Part shown: positions 15,138 through 23,144 of the stretch, one piece after another
Numbering within the stretch: position 1 is the first letter of the stretch
How the letters are laid out: every line of letters starts with the position of its first letter
NCBI GenBank assembly: GCA_937923265.1
Contig: CALAJY010000037.1
Span: forward strand, 1 to 41,775
Length of the DNA: 41,775 bases
Direction of reading: 5' to 3'
Source of the DNA: an uncultured Tissierellia bacterium
GTDB taxonomy: Bacteria; Bacillota; Clostridia; Tissierellales; Peptoniphilaceae
Notes under the pieces: generated by a model
Seen by the model: only the letters and a program-made list of their open reading frames with translations
Told to the model about the DNA's origin: nothing
Database searches by the model: none
Translations under genes and position numbers: made by a program

Positions 15138-16956
15138 GAAAAAACGCTCCAATCTTTCTCGTCTTTTGGATTATGCGAAGCCCCATAAGTGGTGGTTTTT
15201 ATTGATCCTGGCCCTGGTTTTTCTGACCGCTGCCGCTTCCCTGGTGGAACCTTATCTGATTCGTCTGTTGATCGATAACCATCTCTCCGCCATCGCCGAT
15301 CAGGGGGCCGATTCCGCCATGAGAAGTCAGGCCGTTTCGGGCGTGATTCGCATCAGCTTGATTTATCTCTTCATGGTGATGGGGTCTTTTGTGTTGAGCT
15401 ACGCACTCTTTTACCTGCTCCATCGAACGGGCCAGCGCATTCTTCGCACCATTCGGCAGGGACTCTATGACCATATTCTGCGCTTCCCCATGGCCTACTT
15501 TGACAAGCATCCCATCGGGTCGTTGGTCACCCGGGTCACCAATGATACGGAGGCGCTGAATGAACTGTTTACGTCGGTGCTGACGAATCTCACCAGGAGC
15601 TTCTTCACCCTGGCGGGCATTATCCTGATCATGTTCCAGCTGAATGCGAAGATTGCGGGACTGGCGATGCTGTCCCTGCCCTTTGTAGTCTTGATTTCGG
15701 TGATTTTTCGCCGGGTCATTCGCATCGTCTATGAGCAGCAGCGCAAGGTCCTGTCAACCATAAACACCAAGCTTTCGGAGAACATTTCGGGGATTGCGGT
15801 TATTCAAACCTTCTTTCGGGAGAAGAGCATCTACGAGGAATTCAATCAGGTGAACCATCGCTATTTGGACCTGGCTCACAAGGAGATCACCTATTTCGCG
15901 ATTTATCGTCCCGCCATTGAGATTGTTCGATCCCTCGGGCTTGCCGCCCTGCTCTGGTTTGGCGGTGTCGCGAACATGGAGGGCGCGGTAACCTTCGGGG
16001 TCCTCTATGCCTTCACGGATTACTTTCAGCGCTTCTTTCGCCCCATTTTGAATTTCGCAGAGACCTTTAATGTCATTCAGTCGGCCATGACCTCCACCAA
16101 TCGCATCTTCAAGCTGATAGATGAGCCCGTGGAGGATAACCAAGGGAAAAGGCAGCTTCCGGAGGGAGGACTACGAGGAGAGATTGAATTTGATCATGTC
16201 TGGTTCCGCTACAATAAGGAGGAAGAGGAGCCGGAGTGGATCCTAAAGGACGTGAGTTTCCATATTCAACCCGGACAATTCGTTGCTTTCGTCGGAGCGA
16301 CGGGAGCGGGGAAGACGACGATCATGAGCCTGCTCTCCCGCTTTTATACCGTGGACAAGGGAAGAATTCTCCTGGATGGGGTGAATATTAACGAGTATGA
16401 TCTGGCCGCACTCCGGCGGGGCCTGGGGGTGGTCCAGCAGGACGTGTTCCTCTTTACCGGAAATATTCTTGGCAATATTGCCATCGGCCGGGAGTCGGTG
16501 GGACGGGCAGAAGCCATCGAGGCAGCCAAGCTGGTTCATGCACATGAGTTCATCAGCCAGCTTCCCCACGGCTATGATCAGCCCGTAACGGAAAGAGGGT
16601 CCACTCTCTCCGCGGGCCAGCGGCAGCTGCTCTCCTTTGCCCGAATCATCGCCGGGAACCCCAGTCTTCTGATTCTGGATGAAGCGACCTCCAATATTGA
16701 TACCGAAACGGAAATCCTCATTCAAAAGGCGATTTTAAACATGGCCAAGAACCGGACCATGCTGGCGGTCGCCCACCGGATCTCGACCATTGCCGATGCG
16801 GACCTGATTCTCGTGATGCACCATGGAAGGCTGGCAGAATCGGGAACCCGCCGGGAACTCCTGGAGAAAGACGGCTTGTTCCGGGTTCTCTATGAGCTGC
16901 AATACCAGGCAGGCAAGGGGGAGGAGAATTCCCCGTCTAAAGATTCCGCCCAATAA
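15124..16956 (+). CDS. ABC exporter half-transporter, catalytic subunit
   Basis: The 610-residue protein is the partner of the preceding gene. It has six membrane helices, Walker A VGATGAGKTT, signature LSAGQRQ, Walker B LLILDE with the catalytic Glu520 present, and an intact H-loop His551. The signature has Ala for the second Gly. It therefore carries the Walker A, Glu and His of the hydrolysing site, while the degenerate partner provides the normal LSGGQ to it, as expected for asymmetric heterodimers. The ATG at 15124 has AAGGAG 7-8 bases upstream and lies inside the end of the first gene. An in-frame extension back to 14809 is a shadow of that gene. No terminator is evident after it. Confidence 0.94.
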   Translation: MQPTKKKRSNLSRLLDYAKPHKWWFLLILALVFLTAAASLVEPYLIRLLIDNHLSAIADQGADSAMRSQAVSGVIRISLIYLFMVMGSFVLSYALFYLLHRTGQRILRTIRQGLYDHILRFPMAYFDKHPIGSLVTRVTNDTEALNELFTSVLTNLTRSFFTLAGIILIMFQLNAKIAGLAMLSLPFVVLISVIFRRVIRIVYEQQRKVLSTINTKLSENISGIAVIQTFFREKSIYEEFNQVNHRYLDLAHKEITYFAIYRPAIEIVRSLGLAALLWFGGVANMEGAVTFGVLYAFTDYFQRFFRPILNFAETFNVIQSAMTSTNRIFKLIDEPVEDNQGKRQLPEGGLRGEIEFDHVWFRYNKEEEEPEWILKDVSFHIQPGQFVAFVGATGAGKTTIMSLLSRFYTVDKGRILLDGVNINEYDLAALRRGLGVVQQDVFLFTGNILGNIAIGRESVGRAEAIEAAKLVHAHEFISQLPHGYDQPVTERGSTLSAGQRQLLSFARIIAGNPSLLILDEATSNIDTETEILIQKAILNMAKNRTMLAVAHRISTIADADLILVMHHGRLAESGTRRELLEKDGLFRVLYELQYQAGKGEENSPSKDSAQ

Positions 16957-16991
16957 TTTGCAGTTTGCTTTTTTAAAAAGGGGGAATTTAT

Positions 16992-16997
16992 TATAAT
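16992..16997 (+). promoter_or_regulatory. Putative -10 of the Bax inhibitor-like gene
   Basis: A perfect TATAAT lies 30 bases before the start codon. The -35 region is only a T-run (around 16969-16974), so this is a moderate call. Confidence 0.45.
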
Positions 16998-17026
16998 GAA
17001 CAGAGAACCAAAGAAGGGAGCAAAAC

Positions 17027-17773
17027 ATGATTTTACCGACAAAAAAGACGTTTGAAGAGGGGGGCGATGTGCAGTTCACCGAGGAAACGGTGAATCGCGC
17101 CACGCAGACCTTTTCTCAGTTTATGACCCGCGTGTTTCTGATGATGTTTGTGGGCCTGGCAATCACGATGGGGGTGGCGGTGGCAACCTCGTATAATGCG
17201 GACATGCTGAACTTCGTGATTCAGGTGATGAATGGCGGAACGTTTTGGCTCTTCCTCATCGTCTATTTATTACTCTCCATCGGCATCTCCTATATGGTCT
17301 CCCATGTGAACGTGCTGGGCGCAGGGATCCTCTTTGTTGTCTATGCGGCAATGACGGGTTTTATGTTTAGCACCATTGGGCTCGTTTATGATACGCAATC
17401 GATCTGGCAGGCCTTTTTGGCCACCGGTTTGATGTGTGGACTGCTCGCTGCTTATGGAGCGATTACGAAGCGGGATGTGTCAAAAATCGGTCCCATCCTC
17501 TTTATCGGCCTTGTGAGCATCCTCGTTTTGTCCGTTTTGAACTCGATTTTCTTTCACAACCCGAATTTCAGCCTATTTATCACCATCGTGGGAATTGTTG
17601 TCTTCGGCTTTTATGTGGTATTTGATGTGAATCAACTGAAACGAATCTATGCGATGAACTTGGACAACGAGAGCATGAATGCCATTGCCATCGGAGGAGC
17701 ATTGAGCCTCTATCTGGATTTTATCAACCTCTTCATTCGCTTGCTCAGCCTGTTTGGAAGACGGAGAGACTAG
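17027..17773 (+). CDS. Bax inhibitor-1 / YccA family membrane protein
   Basis: The 248-residue protein has a soluble N-terminus (1-35) and seven hydrophobic helices. It ends with the family-typical block ALSLYLDFINLFIRLLSLFG, preceded by FDVNQLKRIYAMN, and the conserved acidic residues that form the di-aspartyl proton/calcium latch in BsYetJ lie in this C-terminal part. Bacterial homologues are pH-sensitive calcium-leak channels or modulators of the FtsH protease. GGGAG lies 6 bases before the ATG. It appears monocistronic, with its own -10 and terminator. Confidence 0.93.
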   Translation: MILPTKKTFEEGGDVQFTEETVNRATQTFSQFMTRVFLMMFVGLAITMGVAVATSYNADMLNFVIQVMNGGTFWLFLIVYLLLSIGISYMVSHVNVLGAGILFVVYAAMTGFMFSTIGLVYDTQSIWQAFLATGLMCGLLAAYGAITKRDVSKIGPILFIGLVSILVLSVLNSIFFHNPNFSLFITIVGIVVFGFYVVFDVNQLKRIYAMNLDNESMNAIAIGGALSLYLDFINLFIRLLSLFGRRRD

Positions 17774-17790
17774 CACACAGAGCGCAAAAG

Positions 17791-17815
17791 GGAGACCCTA
17801 CGGGGTCTCCTTTTT
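17791..17815 (+). terminator. Terminator of the Bax inhibitor-like gene
   Basis: An 8-bp perfect stem (17791-17798 GGAGACCC with 17803-17810) has a stable TACG tetraloop and is followed by TTTTT. Confidence 0.93.
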
Positions 17816-17816
17816 A

Positions 17817-17845
17817 TTGCTAGCCTTTTTTTCATATGATAGAAT
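17817..17845 (+). promoter_or_regulatory. Promoter of the LCP gene
   Basis: TTGCTA (17817-17822), exactly 17 bases, TAGAAT (17840-17845) with TGA before it, so an extended -10 as well. It starts right after the preceding terminator. Confidence 0.7.
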
Positions 17846-17893
17846 TCTTTTAAATCGCGAATGCATGTGCCTTTGCAAGAAAGGAACTTATCT

Positions 17894-19192
17894 ATGGAAG
17901 AAAAAAACGTAAGCAGAACCAGCTTTGTTTGCTCCGGAATTCTCATTGTCCTCAGCGTTGTCAGTTTGGTGATGCTGGGGTATTTTGAATATATCTTATT
18001 TTACAATCATGTATTACCGACGTCCTATCGTATCGGAATCGGTGTTGTGTTGGCCCTTTTCATCGTCATCTGCTTTGCCTTGGCACTGGGCCCCCGGCGA
18101 CTCCTTTTTAAAGTGCTGGGAATTCTTCTATCCGCAGGCCTCATATTCAGCCTTTTTGTGGGCATCATGTATCTCACCATCGGCTTAAACACCCTGCAGT
18201 CCATTCAGACAACAAATTCCAATAAGCCGGTGGCAACGAAGAATCAATCCACGCCGGACCCCGTAAATGTGATGCGAGAGGGCTTCATTGTCTACGTTTC
18301 CGGCATTGATGAGTACGGATCCATCAGTGACGTCTCTCGGTCCGACGTGAATATTCTGTTGGCGGTGGATCCGAAAAACCACAATATTTGTATGCTCAGT
18401 GTGCCCAGAGACTCCTACCTTCGCATTGCCGGCGGAGGGAAGCATCGGAAGGACAAACTGACCCATGCGGGAATCTACGGGATTTCTTCCTCGGTCCAGA
18501 CCATTGAGGAAGCCCTGGGAATCAATATCAATTATTTTGTGAGGCTGAATTTCACCTCTTTTCTCAAGATCATTGATCAAGTGGGAGGAATCGAAGTGGA
18601 CAATCCCCATGATTTCACCCTGGGCAATGGGGTCCACTATCAAAAGGGAAAGATTACCTTAAATGGTGCGGAGGCCCTGGATTTTGTTCGGGAGCGGTAT
18701 CACCTTCCCAATGGGGACTTTGATCGGCAGAAAAATCAGCAACTGGTCATTGAGTCGGTCTTTCATAAGGTGTTAAGTCCGCAGCTGATTCTCAGCTTTA
18801 ACGGAATCATGCAGTCCATCTCGGATTCGGTGCAGACGAATGCCTCGCAAAAGGTTATTCTGGACTTTGTGAACAGCCAGATGGATGCGGAATCGAACTG
18901 GAAGTTTGCCACAATCTACCTCGACGGGGAGAACAAGATGGGACTGCCTTCCTATGCGATGCCCAATGCACGACTTTTTTTCTTTGTGCCGAAAGAAAGC
19001 AGTTTACGAAAGAATGGCAAGATCTTAAACCGCGTGGTCTCCGGCAACTACGAGCAAGATCTGGAAGAATTGGTCTCTGAGAGCTCATTTGAGGAAGAAG
19101 AAGGGGAGGAAAGGAAAGACTCCCGGAGGTCCACTTCTGAGGATGAGGAAAGTCCGGATTCGCAAGAGGAGAGTCAATCTTTGGGATACTAA
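17894..19192 (+). CDS. LytR-CpsA-Psr (LCP) family cell-wall glycopolymer ligase
   Basis: The 432-residue protein has three hydrophobic helices at the N-terminus (about 11-36, 47-66, 71-97), like the CpsA branch, then an extracellular LCP domain. The pyrophosphate-lipid site residues appear in SRSDVNILLAVD (R149, D151), SVPRDSYLRI (R172, D173) and the FVRERYHLPNGDFDRQKNQQ block. LCP enzymes transfer wall teichoic acids or capsular polymers from undecaprenyl carriers to peptidoglycan. The C-terminus is a long Glu/Ser/Asp-rich tail (about 385-432). AAAGGA lies 8 bases before the chosen ATG; the ATG at 17861 has no ribosome site. The sigma-like gene follows after 46 bases. Confidence 0.93.
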   Translation: MEEKNVSRTSFVCSGILIVLSVVSLVMLGYFEYILFYNHVLPTSYRIGIGVVLALFIVICFALALGPRRLLFKVLGILLSAGLIFSLFVGIMYLTIGLNTLQSIQTTNSNKPVATKNQSTPDPVNVMREGFIVYVSGIDEYGSISDVSRSDVNILLAVDPKNHNICMLSVPRDSYLRIAGGGKHRKDKLTHAGIYGISSSVQTIEEALGININYFVRLNFTSFLKIIDQVGGIEVDNPHDFTLGNGVHYQKGKITLNGAEALDFVRERYHLPNGDFDRQKNQQLVIESVFHKVLSPQLILSFNGIMQSISDSVQTNASQKVILDFVNSQMDAESNWKFATIYLDGENKMGLPSYAMPNARLFFFVPKESSLRKNGKILNRVVSGNYEQDLEELVSESSFEEEEGEERKDSRRSTSEDEESPDSQEESQSLGY

Positions 19193-19193
19193 A

Positions 19194-19217
19194 CGAGGCT
19201 TCCAATAGAGAGCCTCG
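19194..19217 (+). other. Intercistronic hairpin between LCP and the sigma-like gene
   Basis: A 7-bp perfect stem (19194-19200 CGAGGCT with 19211-19217) has a 10-base loop. It has no T-run after it, so it is not a normal terminator. It could stabilise the 3' end of the LCP message or set the ratio of the two proteins. Confidence 0.45.
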
Positions 19218-19238
19218 GGACAAGGAAAGGAGAAGATC

Positions 19239-20435
19239 ATGAAGGCAAAGGAGAGTAATCGAAATCGTGTTGCCTATGAAATCTTCCACCTAACAAAGAA
19301 TATCAGTTTTCATATCGCTCGAACCCGCCTCCAAAATTCCGTCGATGCGGAAAAGGTGGTTCAGCGCAGTCTCTGCGATGCGATGAAACTGCTGGAGTAT
19401 GTGGACCTTTCCGATCGGATGCAGGTGAAAGGGCTGGTCGCGATTCTGACGACCCAAAACGCGAACAGCAGGGCGAGAAAAGAAAGGGCGGACAATCGAG
19501 GAGAAGGCACAACGCGCCAGATTGCTCAGGGGGACCTCCTGCAGGATGAAGACCTGTATCGCTTGGTGCATGGAATCTGGCAATTAACCGTCCGCGATCG
19601 GGCGGCTCTCCTTTTGGCGGGCTTGTATCACATGCCGCTCCGTGAAATTGCCACTCTGTTACATACCATGAAAAATCGAGTAGAGCTCAGAATCCAGCGA
19701 GGGCTCCACTTTTTAGGGGAACACGCTCCTTCCCCCAAGCGGCTCAGCGTGGAAGAGGGGCTTCTTCCGCAAGCATTGGCGAGCTGGATGGAGGAGTATT
19801 TGAACCGGCTGGAAGCCATTTCCAATGCGGATCCCTATCTCTTCACCCATGACTTTGAGCGAAGAACCATCCACCAGATGATAACGGGGCAGGGCGCCGT
19901 GAAAGAGATGTTAGAGGGTCGAAAATCGATGATCCTGATTTTTCTGGGAGCGGGGCTTGGCCTTATTTTCTTATTATTTTTGTTCTCACGGATTTTTTCT
20001 TCCCAACCACCCAAGAAAGAGGAAGCGGAGAGCGCCATTTCTCTCTCTTCTTCCGAGCCTCAGGAGCCGGAATTCCACGCGTTGGTGAGTGTGCCTCGAG
20101 CCTATTCGGCACCCTATCAATCAACCTGCCTTTTCATAGATCCGGAAACCTATATGCTCTATGAGGTTCCCAAAGGCGGCGAGGGAAAGAAGATGTATGA
20201 CCTTTCTTTGATGGTCAAGGAGAATGGAAAACCCGTTCATCTTGGAAAGGTAGATGATGTGATTTATATCGCCTTTATTAATGGAAAGGGCGGAAAACTC
20301 AGTGGAAATCCCATAGAATTTACCAAAGCTCCCTATTGGGAGAGTGCCTGGTTTTATAACCAGCAGGAAAAAGTGGATTCGGAATGGGAAGGTGTGGTAA
20401 TGAACGGGGTGAAATACAGTTTTCTATCCCAATAG
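19239..20435 (+). CDS. ECF sigma factor-like protein fused to a transmembrane helix and outer domain
   Basis: The protein has 398 residues. Residues 10-85 resemble sigma region 2: V-DAEKVVQRSLCDAMKLL, then LVAILTTQNANSRARKERAD where ECF factors have L-x-x-I-A-x-N-x-x-x-D-x-x-R-x-x. Residues 115-161 fit region 4, with LTVRDRAALLLAGLYHMPLREIATLL followed by a second helix with basic residues. A soluble linker (165-230), one strong transmembrane helix (231-252) and an acidic Ser/Glu linker lead to an outer domain (278-398) with no motif I recognise. Known ECF groups with C-terminal membrane extensions exist in other phyla. Some promoter-contact positions are unusual (LHTMKNRVELRIQ), so it may be a regulator derived from a sigma factor. 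AAAGGAG lies 6 bases before the ATG. Confidence 0.72.
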   Translation: MKAKESNRNRVAYEIFHLTKNISFHIARTRLQNSVDAEKVVQRSLCDAMKLLEYVDLSDRMQVKGLVAILTTQNANSRARKERADNRGEGTTRQIAQGDLLQDEDLYRLVHGIWQLTVRDRAALLLAGLYHMPLREIATLLHTMKNRVELRIQRGLHFLGEHAPSPKRLSVEEGLLPQALASWMEEYLNRLEAISNADPYLFTHDFERRTIHQMITGQGAVKEMLEGRKSMILIFLGAGLGLIFLLFLFSRIFSSQPPKKEEAESAISLSSSEPQEPEFHALVSVPRAYSAPYQSTCLFIDPETYMLYEVPKGGEGKKMYDLSLMVKENGKPVHLGKVDDVIYIAFINGKGGKLSGNPIEFTKAPYWESAWFYNQQEKVDSEWEGVVMNGVKYSFLSQ

Positions 20436-20465
20436 TTACGGAGAGCATTTTAGGAGCATACGTTG

Positions 20466-21737
20466 ATGAATAACAATAATCCTTTGGCAGGAGCAAGAGA
20501 ACATGTGAAAGTGGCCTGTGATAAGTTGGGCTATGATGCGAGCATCTATAACTATCTCAGCGAGATGCAGCGCTTTATCTCTTTCCGCCTTCCCCTCCGA
20601 CGTGATGATGGAAGCCTGGAGATCTTATCCGCTTATCGGTCCCTCCATTGCGACGCGCTGGGTCCGGGAAAGGGAGGCATCCGCTTTCATGAACAGGTGA
20701 GTCCCGAGGAAGTGCAGGCCCTTTCCCTGTGGATGAGCCTGAAGTGTGCGATTGCGGGCATTCCCTTTGGAGGAGGAAAAGGTGGCGTTACGGTAAATCC
20801 CAAAGAACTTTCGGAGGGGGAATTGGAAAGGCTGAGTCGGGCCTATGTGGACGGACTGTATCCAAATGTCGGTCCCTTTGTCGACGTTCCGGCACCGGAT
20901 GTGAACACCAATGGGCAGATCATGACCTGGATGACGGATGAGTATCAAAAGCTGTCGGGACGGAAAGAGATGGGCACCTTTACCGGAAAGCCGGTGGGCC
21001 TTGGTGGCTCTTTAGGAAGAAACGAAGCCACGGGACTTGGTGTGGTGATCTCCCTGGCATGCTGGGCAAAGGAACAGGGAAAAACGTTGGATACCATGAC
21101 GGCGACCATCCAAGGATTTGGTAATGTGGGCCTGATGACCGCCAAAGAACTCGCGAAGCGGGGAACGAAGATCGTGGCCATTGCACATCACGCTTCCTCC
21201 TATCCGGGAGAAGAGTATGCCATTTATTCCTCCGAAGGTCTGGATGTGGACCGACTGGAAGACTGGTACTACGGAAAAAACAAGAAGAATTTCTTAGCCT
21301 ATCCCGGGGGAGAAGTCATTTCGGGGAAGGATTTCTGGGCGCTGGAAACGGATATTCTGGTTCCCGCCGCCTTGGAAAATTCCATTGAGGAAGACAATGC
21401 CTCCCAACTCCGTTGTTCGGTCGTTGCGGAGGGAGCGAACGGTCCGGTTAGCTTAGCGGGAGATCGAATTCTTCAGGAAAGGGGAATCCCCGTCATCCCC
21501 GATATCCTGGCAAATGGGGGAGGGGTTACTGTGTCCTATTTTGAATGGGTCCAGAATCAGTCCCTTTCCTACTGGACGGAAGAACAGGTGCGTGAGAAAG
21601 AGGAAGCGCTTATGACCCGAGCCTATGAGAATGTTTCTGAGACCGCAAGGAAATATGAGACAAGCCTTCGGGATGCCTGCTATATCTACTCGGTGGAAAA
21701 AATCGTTCAGGCCCTGCAAGCGAAGGGCCGCTTATAG
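20466..21737 (+). CDS. gdhA: Glutamate dehydrogenase (Glu/Leu/Phe/Val dehydrogenase family)
   Basis: This 423-residue catabolic-type GDH converts glutamate and NAD(P)+ to 2-oxoglutarate and ammonia, or the reverse. Motifs are LGPGKGGIRFH, KCAIAGIPFGGGKGG with the catalytic lysine region, DVPAPDVNTN (catalytic Asp) and the coenzyme site IQGFGNVG (G-x-G-x-x-G). The C-terminal NGGGVTVSYFEWVQN block is also normal. The start is ambiguous: AGGAG lies 6 bases before a TTG at 20463 and 9 bases before the ATG at 20466. The ATG is used here. It lies 30 bases after the sigma-like gene with no visible promoter between, so it may be read from that transcript. A strong terminator follows. Confidence 0.95.
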   Translation: MNNNNPLAGAREHVKVACDKLGYDASIYNYLSEMQRFISFRLPLRRDDGSLEILSAYRSLHCDALGPGKGGIRFHEQVSPEEVQALSLWMSLKCAIAGIPFGGGKGGVTVNPKELSEGELERLSRAYVDGLYPNVGPFVDVPAPDVNTNGQIMTWMTDEYQKLSGRKEMGTFTGKPVGLGGSLGRNEATGLGVVISLACWAKEQGKTLDTMTATIQGFGNVGLMTAKELAKRGTKIVAIAHHASSYPGEEYAIYSSEGLDVDRLEDWYYGKNKKNFLAYPGGEVISGKDFWALETDILVPAALENSIEEDNASQLRCSVVAEGANGPVSLAGDRILQERGIPVIPDILANGGGVTVSYFEWVQNQSLSYWTEEQVREKEEALMTRAYENVSETARKYETSLRDACYIYSVEKIVQALQAKGRL

Positions 21738-21754
21738 AAAAAAGCAAAAAAAAG

Positions 21755-21778
21755 AAAGCCCCCTTAGGGGCTTTTTTT
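21755..21778. terminator. Bidirectional terminator between gdhA and the glycosyltransferase
   Basis: The stem AAAGCCCC (21755-21762) pairs with GGGGCTTT (21767-21774) over a CTTA loop. T-run on one side and A-rich sequence on the other, so it can serve both convergent genes. Confidence 0.92.
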
Positions 21779-22745
21779 AGTCTCTTTCTTCCGGCGTATC
21801 TAAGAGCGCTTCCTGGATAAAGAACCGCGGCCTATGTTTGGCCTCCAAGTAGGTTTTTCCGATGTATTCTCCGATGATTCCCAGGGAGAGAAGAATCAGT
21901 CCTCCTATGGCCCAAAGGGAAGTGATCAAGGAGGCCCATCCTGCCACGGTATGTCCTCGGAAGTATTGGATGATCGAGTAGAGGAGCATAAAGAGGCTGA
22001 TGATAAAGATAAAAAGGCCAAGTCGGAAAATCCATCGGATGGGGCGGTTGGAAAGGGAGGTGATTCCCTCAAAAGCAAAAGACAACATTTTTTTTAGGGG
22101 GTACTTGCTTTCCCCGGCGACCCGCTCCGCCCGATCGTAGTAGACCTTGGTAGCAGGGAAACCGAGCATGGGAACGAGGCCACGGAGAAAGAGATTGACC
22201 TCGGGGAATTCCTGTAAGGCTTCCAAGGCCCTGCGGGAAAGCAGACGAAAGTCGGCATGGTTATAGACGATGTCAGCGCCTAAGTGGGAGAGAAGCTTAT
22301 AGTAGGCCTGGGCGGTCATCCTTTTAAAGGCGGTATCCGTCTCTCGGGAATTCCGAACCCCGTAAACCACATCATAGCCCTCTTGATAGGCCGCAAGCAT
22401 CTTCTCCACCGCTCCGATATCATCCTGGAGATCCGCATCCATGCTGATGGCACAGTCGCAGTAAACAGAAGCGGTAAAAAGTCCCGCCAAAAGGGCGTTT
22501 TGATGGCCCCGGTTTCGGGACAGGCAAATTCCATTGAAATAGGGATTGTGTTCATGAGTTTCTCGGATCATCTCCCAGGTTCGATCCTTGGATCCGTCAT
22601 TTACCAGCAGGCAGCGACTGGAAGGAGAAATAGTTCCGGCCTGCACGTTTTTTTTTAGCAAATCGTCCACCGCCTTAACGGTAAAAGGCAGGGCTTTTTC
22701 TTCGTTATAGCAGGGTATCACCAGGTATAAAATCGGAGCTTCCAT
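21777..22745 (-). CDS. Family 2 glycosyltransferase, polyprenyl-phosphate sugar transferase (GtrB/DPM1 type)
   Basis: The 322-residue protein has an N-terminal GT-A domain: VIPCYNEEKALP (10-21), LLVNDGSKDRTW (47-57), MD103AD105LQDD metal motif, and an acceptor region DFRLLSRRALEAL. Two C-terminal transmembrane helices follow (about 240-262 and 272-294). This layout is that of GtrB/YfdH enzymes, which load a sugar onto undecaprenyl phosphate at the inner face of the membrane for export and envelope decoration. AAGGAGG lies 4-5 bases before the ATG at 22745. The in-frame extension to 22922 runs through the tRNA-Gly gene and is rejected. The sugar is not identifiable. Confidence 0.92.
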   Translation of the reverse strand: MEAPILYLVIPCYNEEKALPFTVKAVDDLLKKNVQAGTISPSSRCLLVNDGSKDRTWEMIRETHEHNPYFNGICLSRNRGHQNALLAGLFTASVYCDCAISMDADLQDDIGAVEKMLAAYQEGYDVVYGVRNSRETDTAFKRMTAQAYYKLLSHLGADIVYNHADFRLLSRRALEALQEFPEVNLFLRGLVPMLGFPATKVYYDRAERVAGESKYPLKKMLSFAFEGITSLSNRPIRWIFRLGLFIFIISLFMLLYSIIQYFRGHTVAGWASLITSLWAIGGLILLSLGIIGEYIGKTYLEAKHRPRFFIQEALLDTPEERD

Positions 22746-22772
22746 ACGTCCTCCTTTGCACACATTGAGTAT

Positions 22773-22790
22773 CCCCATTATAACATGGGG
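22773..22790 (-). promoter_or_regulatory. Promoter -10 of the glycosyltransferase within a hairpin
   Basis: On the minus strand TGT-TATAAT (TATAAT at 22782-22777) is an extended -10. It lies at the centre of a 6-bp inverted repeat (22773-22778 with 22785-22790). The same repeat followed by AGC and T-run could act as a weak plus-strand terminator. Confidence 0.5.
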
Positions 22791-22798
22791 AGCTTTTT

Positions 22799-22826
22799 TT
22801 GACTTTTTCTTTACTCGTGGTATAAT
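22799..22826 (+). promoter_or_regulatory. Strong promoter of the tRNA pair
   Basis: TTGACT (22799-22804), 16 bases, perfect TATAAT (22821-22826), with TGG in front of the -10 (extended -10). It lies 13 bases before the mature 5' end of tRNA-Gly. Confidence 0.85.
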
Positions 22827-22838
22827 TAAAAAATCAAT

Positions 22839-22910
22839 GCGGTAGTGGCTCAGTGGTAGAGCATTGGCTTCCCAAGCCGAGGGTCGCGAGTTCGAATCTC
22901 GTCTACCGCT
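22839..22910 (+). tRNA. tRNA-Gly (anticodon CCC)
   Basis: This 72-base cloverleaf has a 7-bp acceptor stem GCGGTAG/CTACCGC with discriminator T. It has D-stem GCTC/GAGC, anticodon stem TTGGC/GCCGA with loop TTCCCAA, T-stem GCGAG/CTCGT and loop TTCGAAT. The anticodon CCC reads GGG glycine codons. CCA is not encoded. Confidence 0.94.
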
Positions 22911-22957
22911 TTTCATTTGCAAGGTTGTAAAAATCGTGTTAAGATATTTTTCGTTAT

Positions 22958-23028
<71 letters not shown>

Positions 23029-23031
23029 TTT

Positions 23032-23064
23032 GCCTTCCAATTCCTCGGAGTTGGAAGGCTTTTT
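23032..23064 (+). terminator. Terminator of the tRNA operon
   Basis: A 9-bp perfect stem GCCTTCCAA (23032-23040) with TTGGAAGGC (23051-23059) is followed by TTTTT, 3 bases after the tRNA-Cys end. Confidence 0.92.
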
Positions 23065-23066
23065 GT

Positions 23067-23095
23067 TTGTCCTTCCGGGGAAAATCATCTATACT
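23067..23095 (+). promoter_or_regulatory. Promoter of hisS
   Basis: TTGTCC (23067-23072), 17 bases, TATACT (23090-23095), 49 bases before the hisS start. No T-box is present in this short leader, unlike thrS. Confidence 0.65.
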
Positions 23096-23144
23096 GGAAC
23101 TGAGTTTTGTAAGATAAATCCTAAGAAAGTAGAAGGGAGTTTCC

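Noticed and set aside
16957..16980. Possible terminator after the ABC pair (TTTTTTAAAAA)
   Set aside because: The pairing is only A-T with no GC stem, too weak to call.
22746..22922. N-terminal extension of the glycosyltransferase reading frame
   Set aside because: It runs antisense through tRNA-Gly and both promoters. The ATG at 22745 has an ideal ribosome site and gives the family N-terminus.
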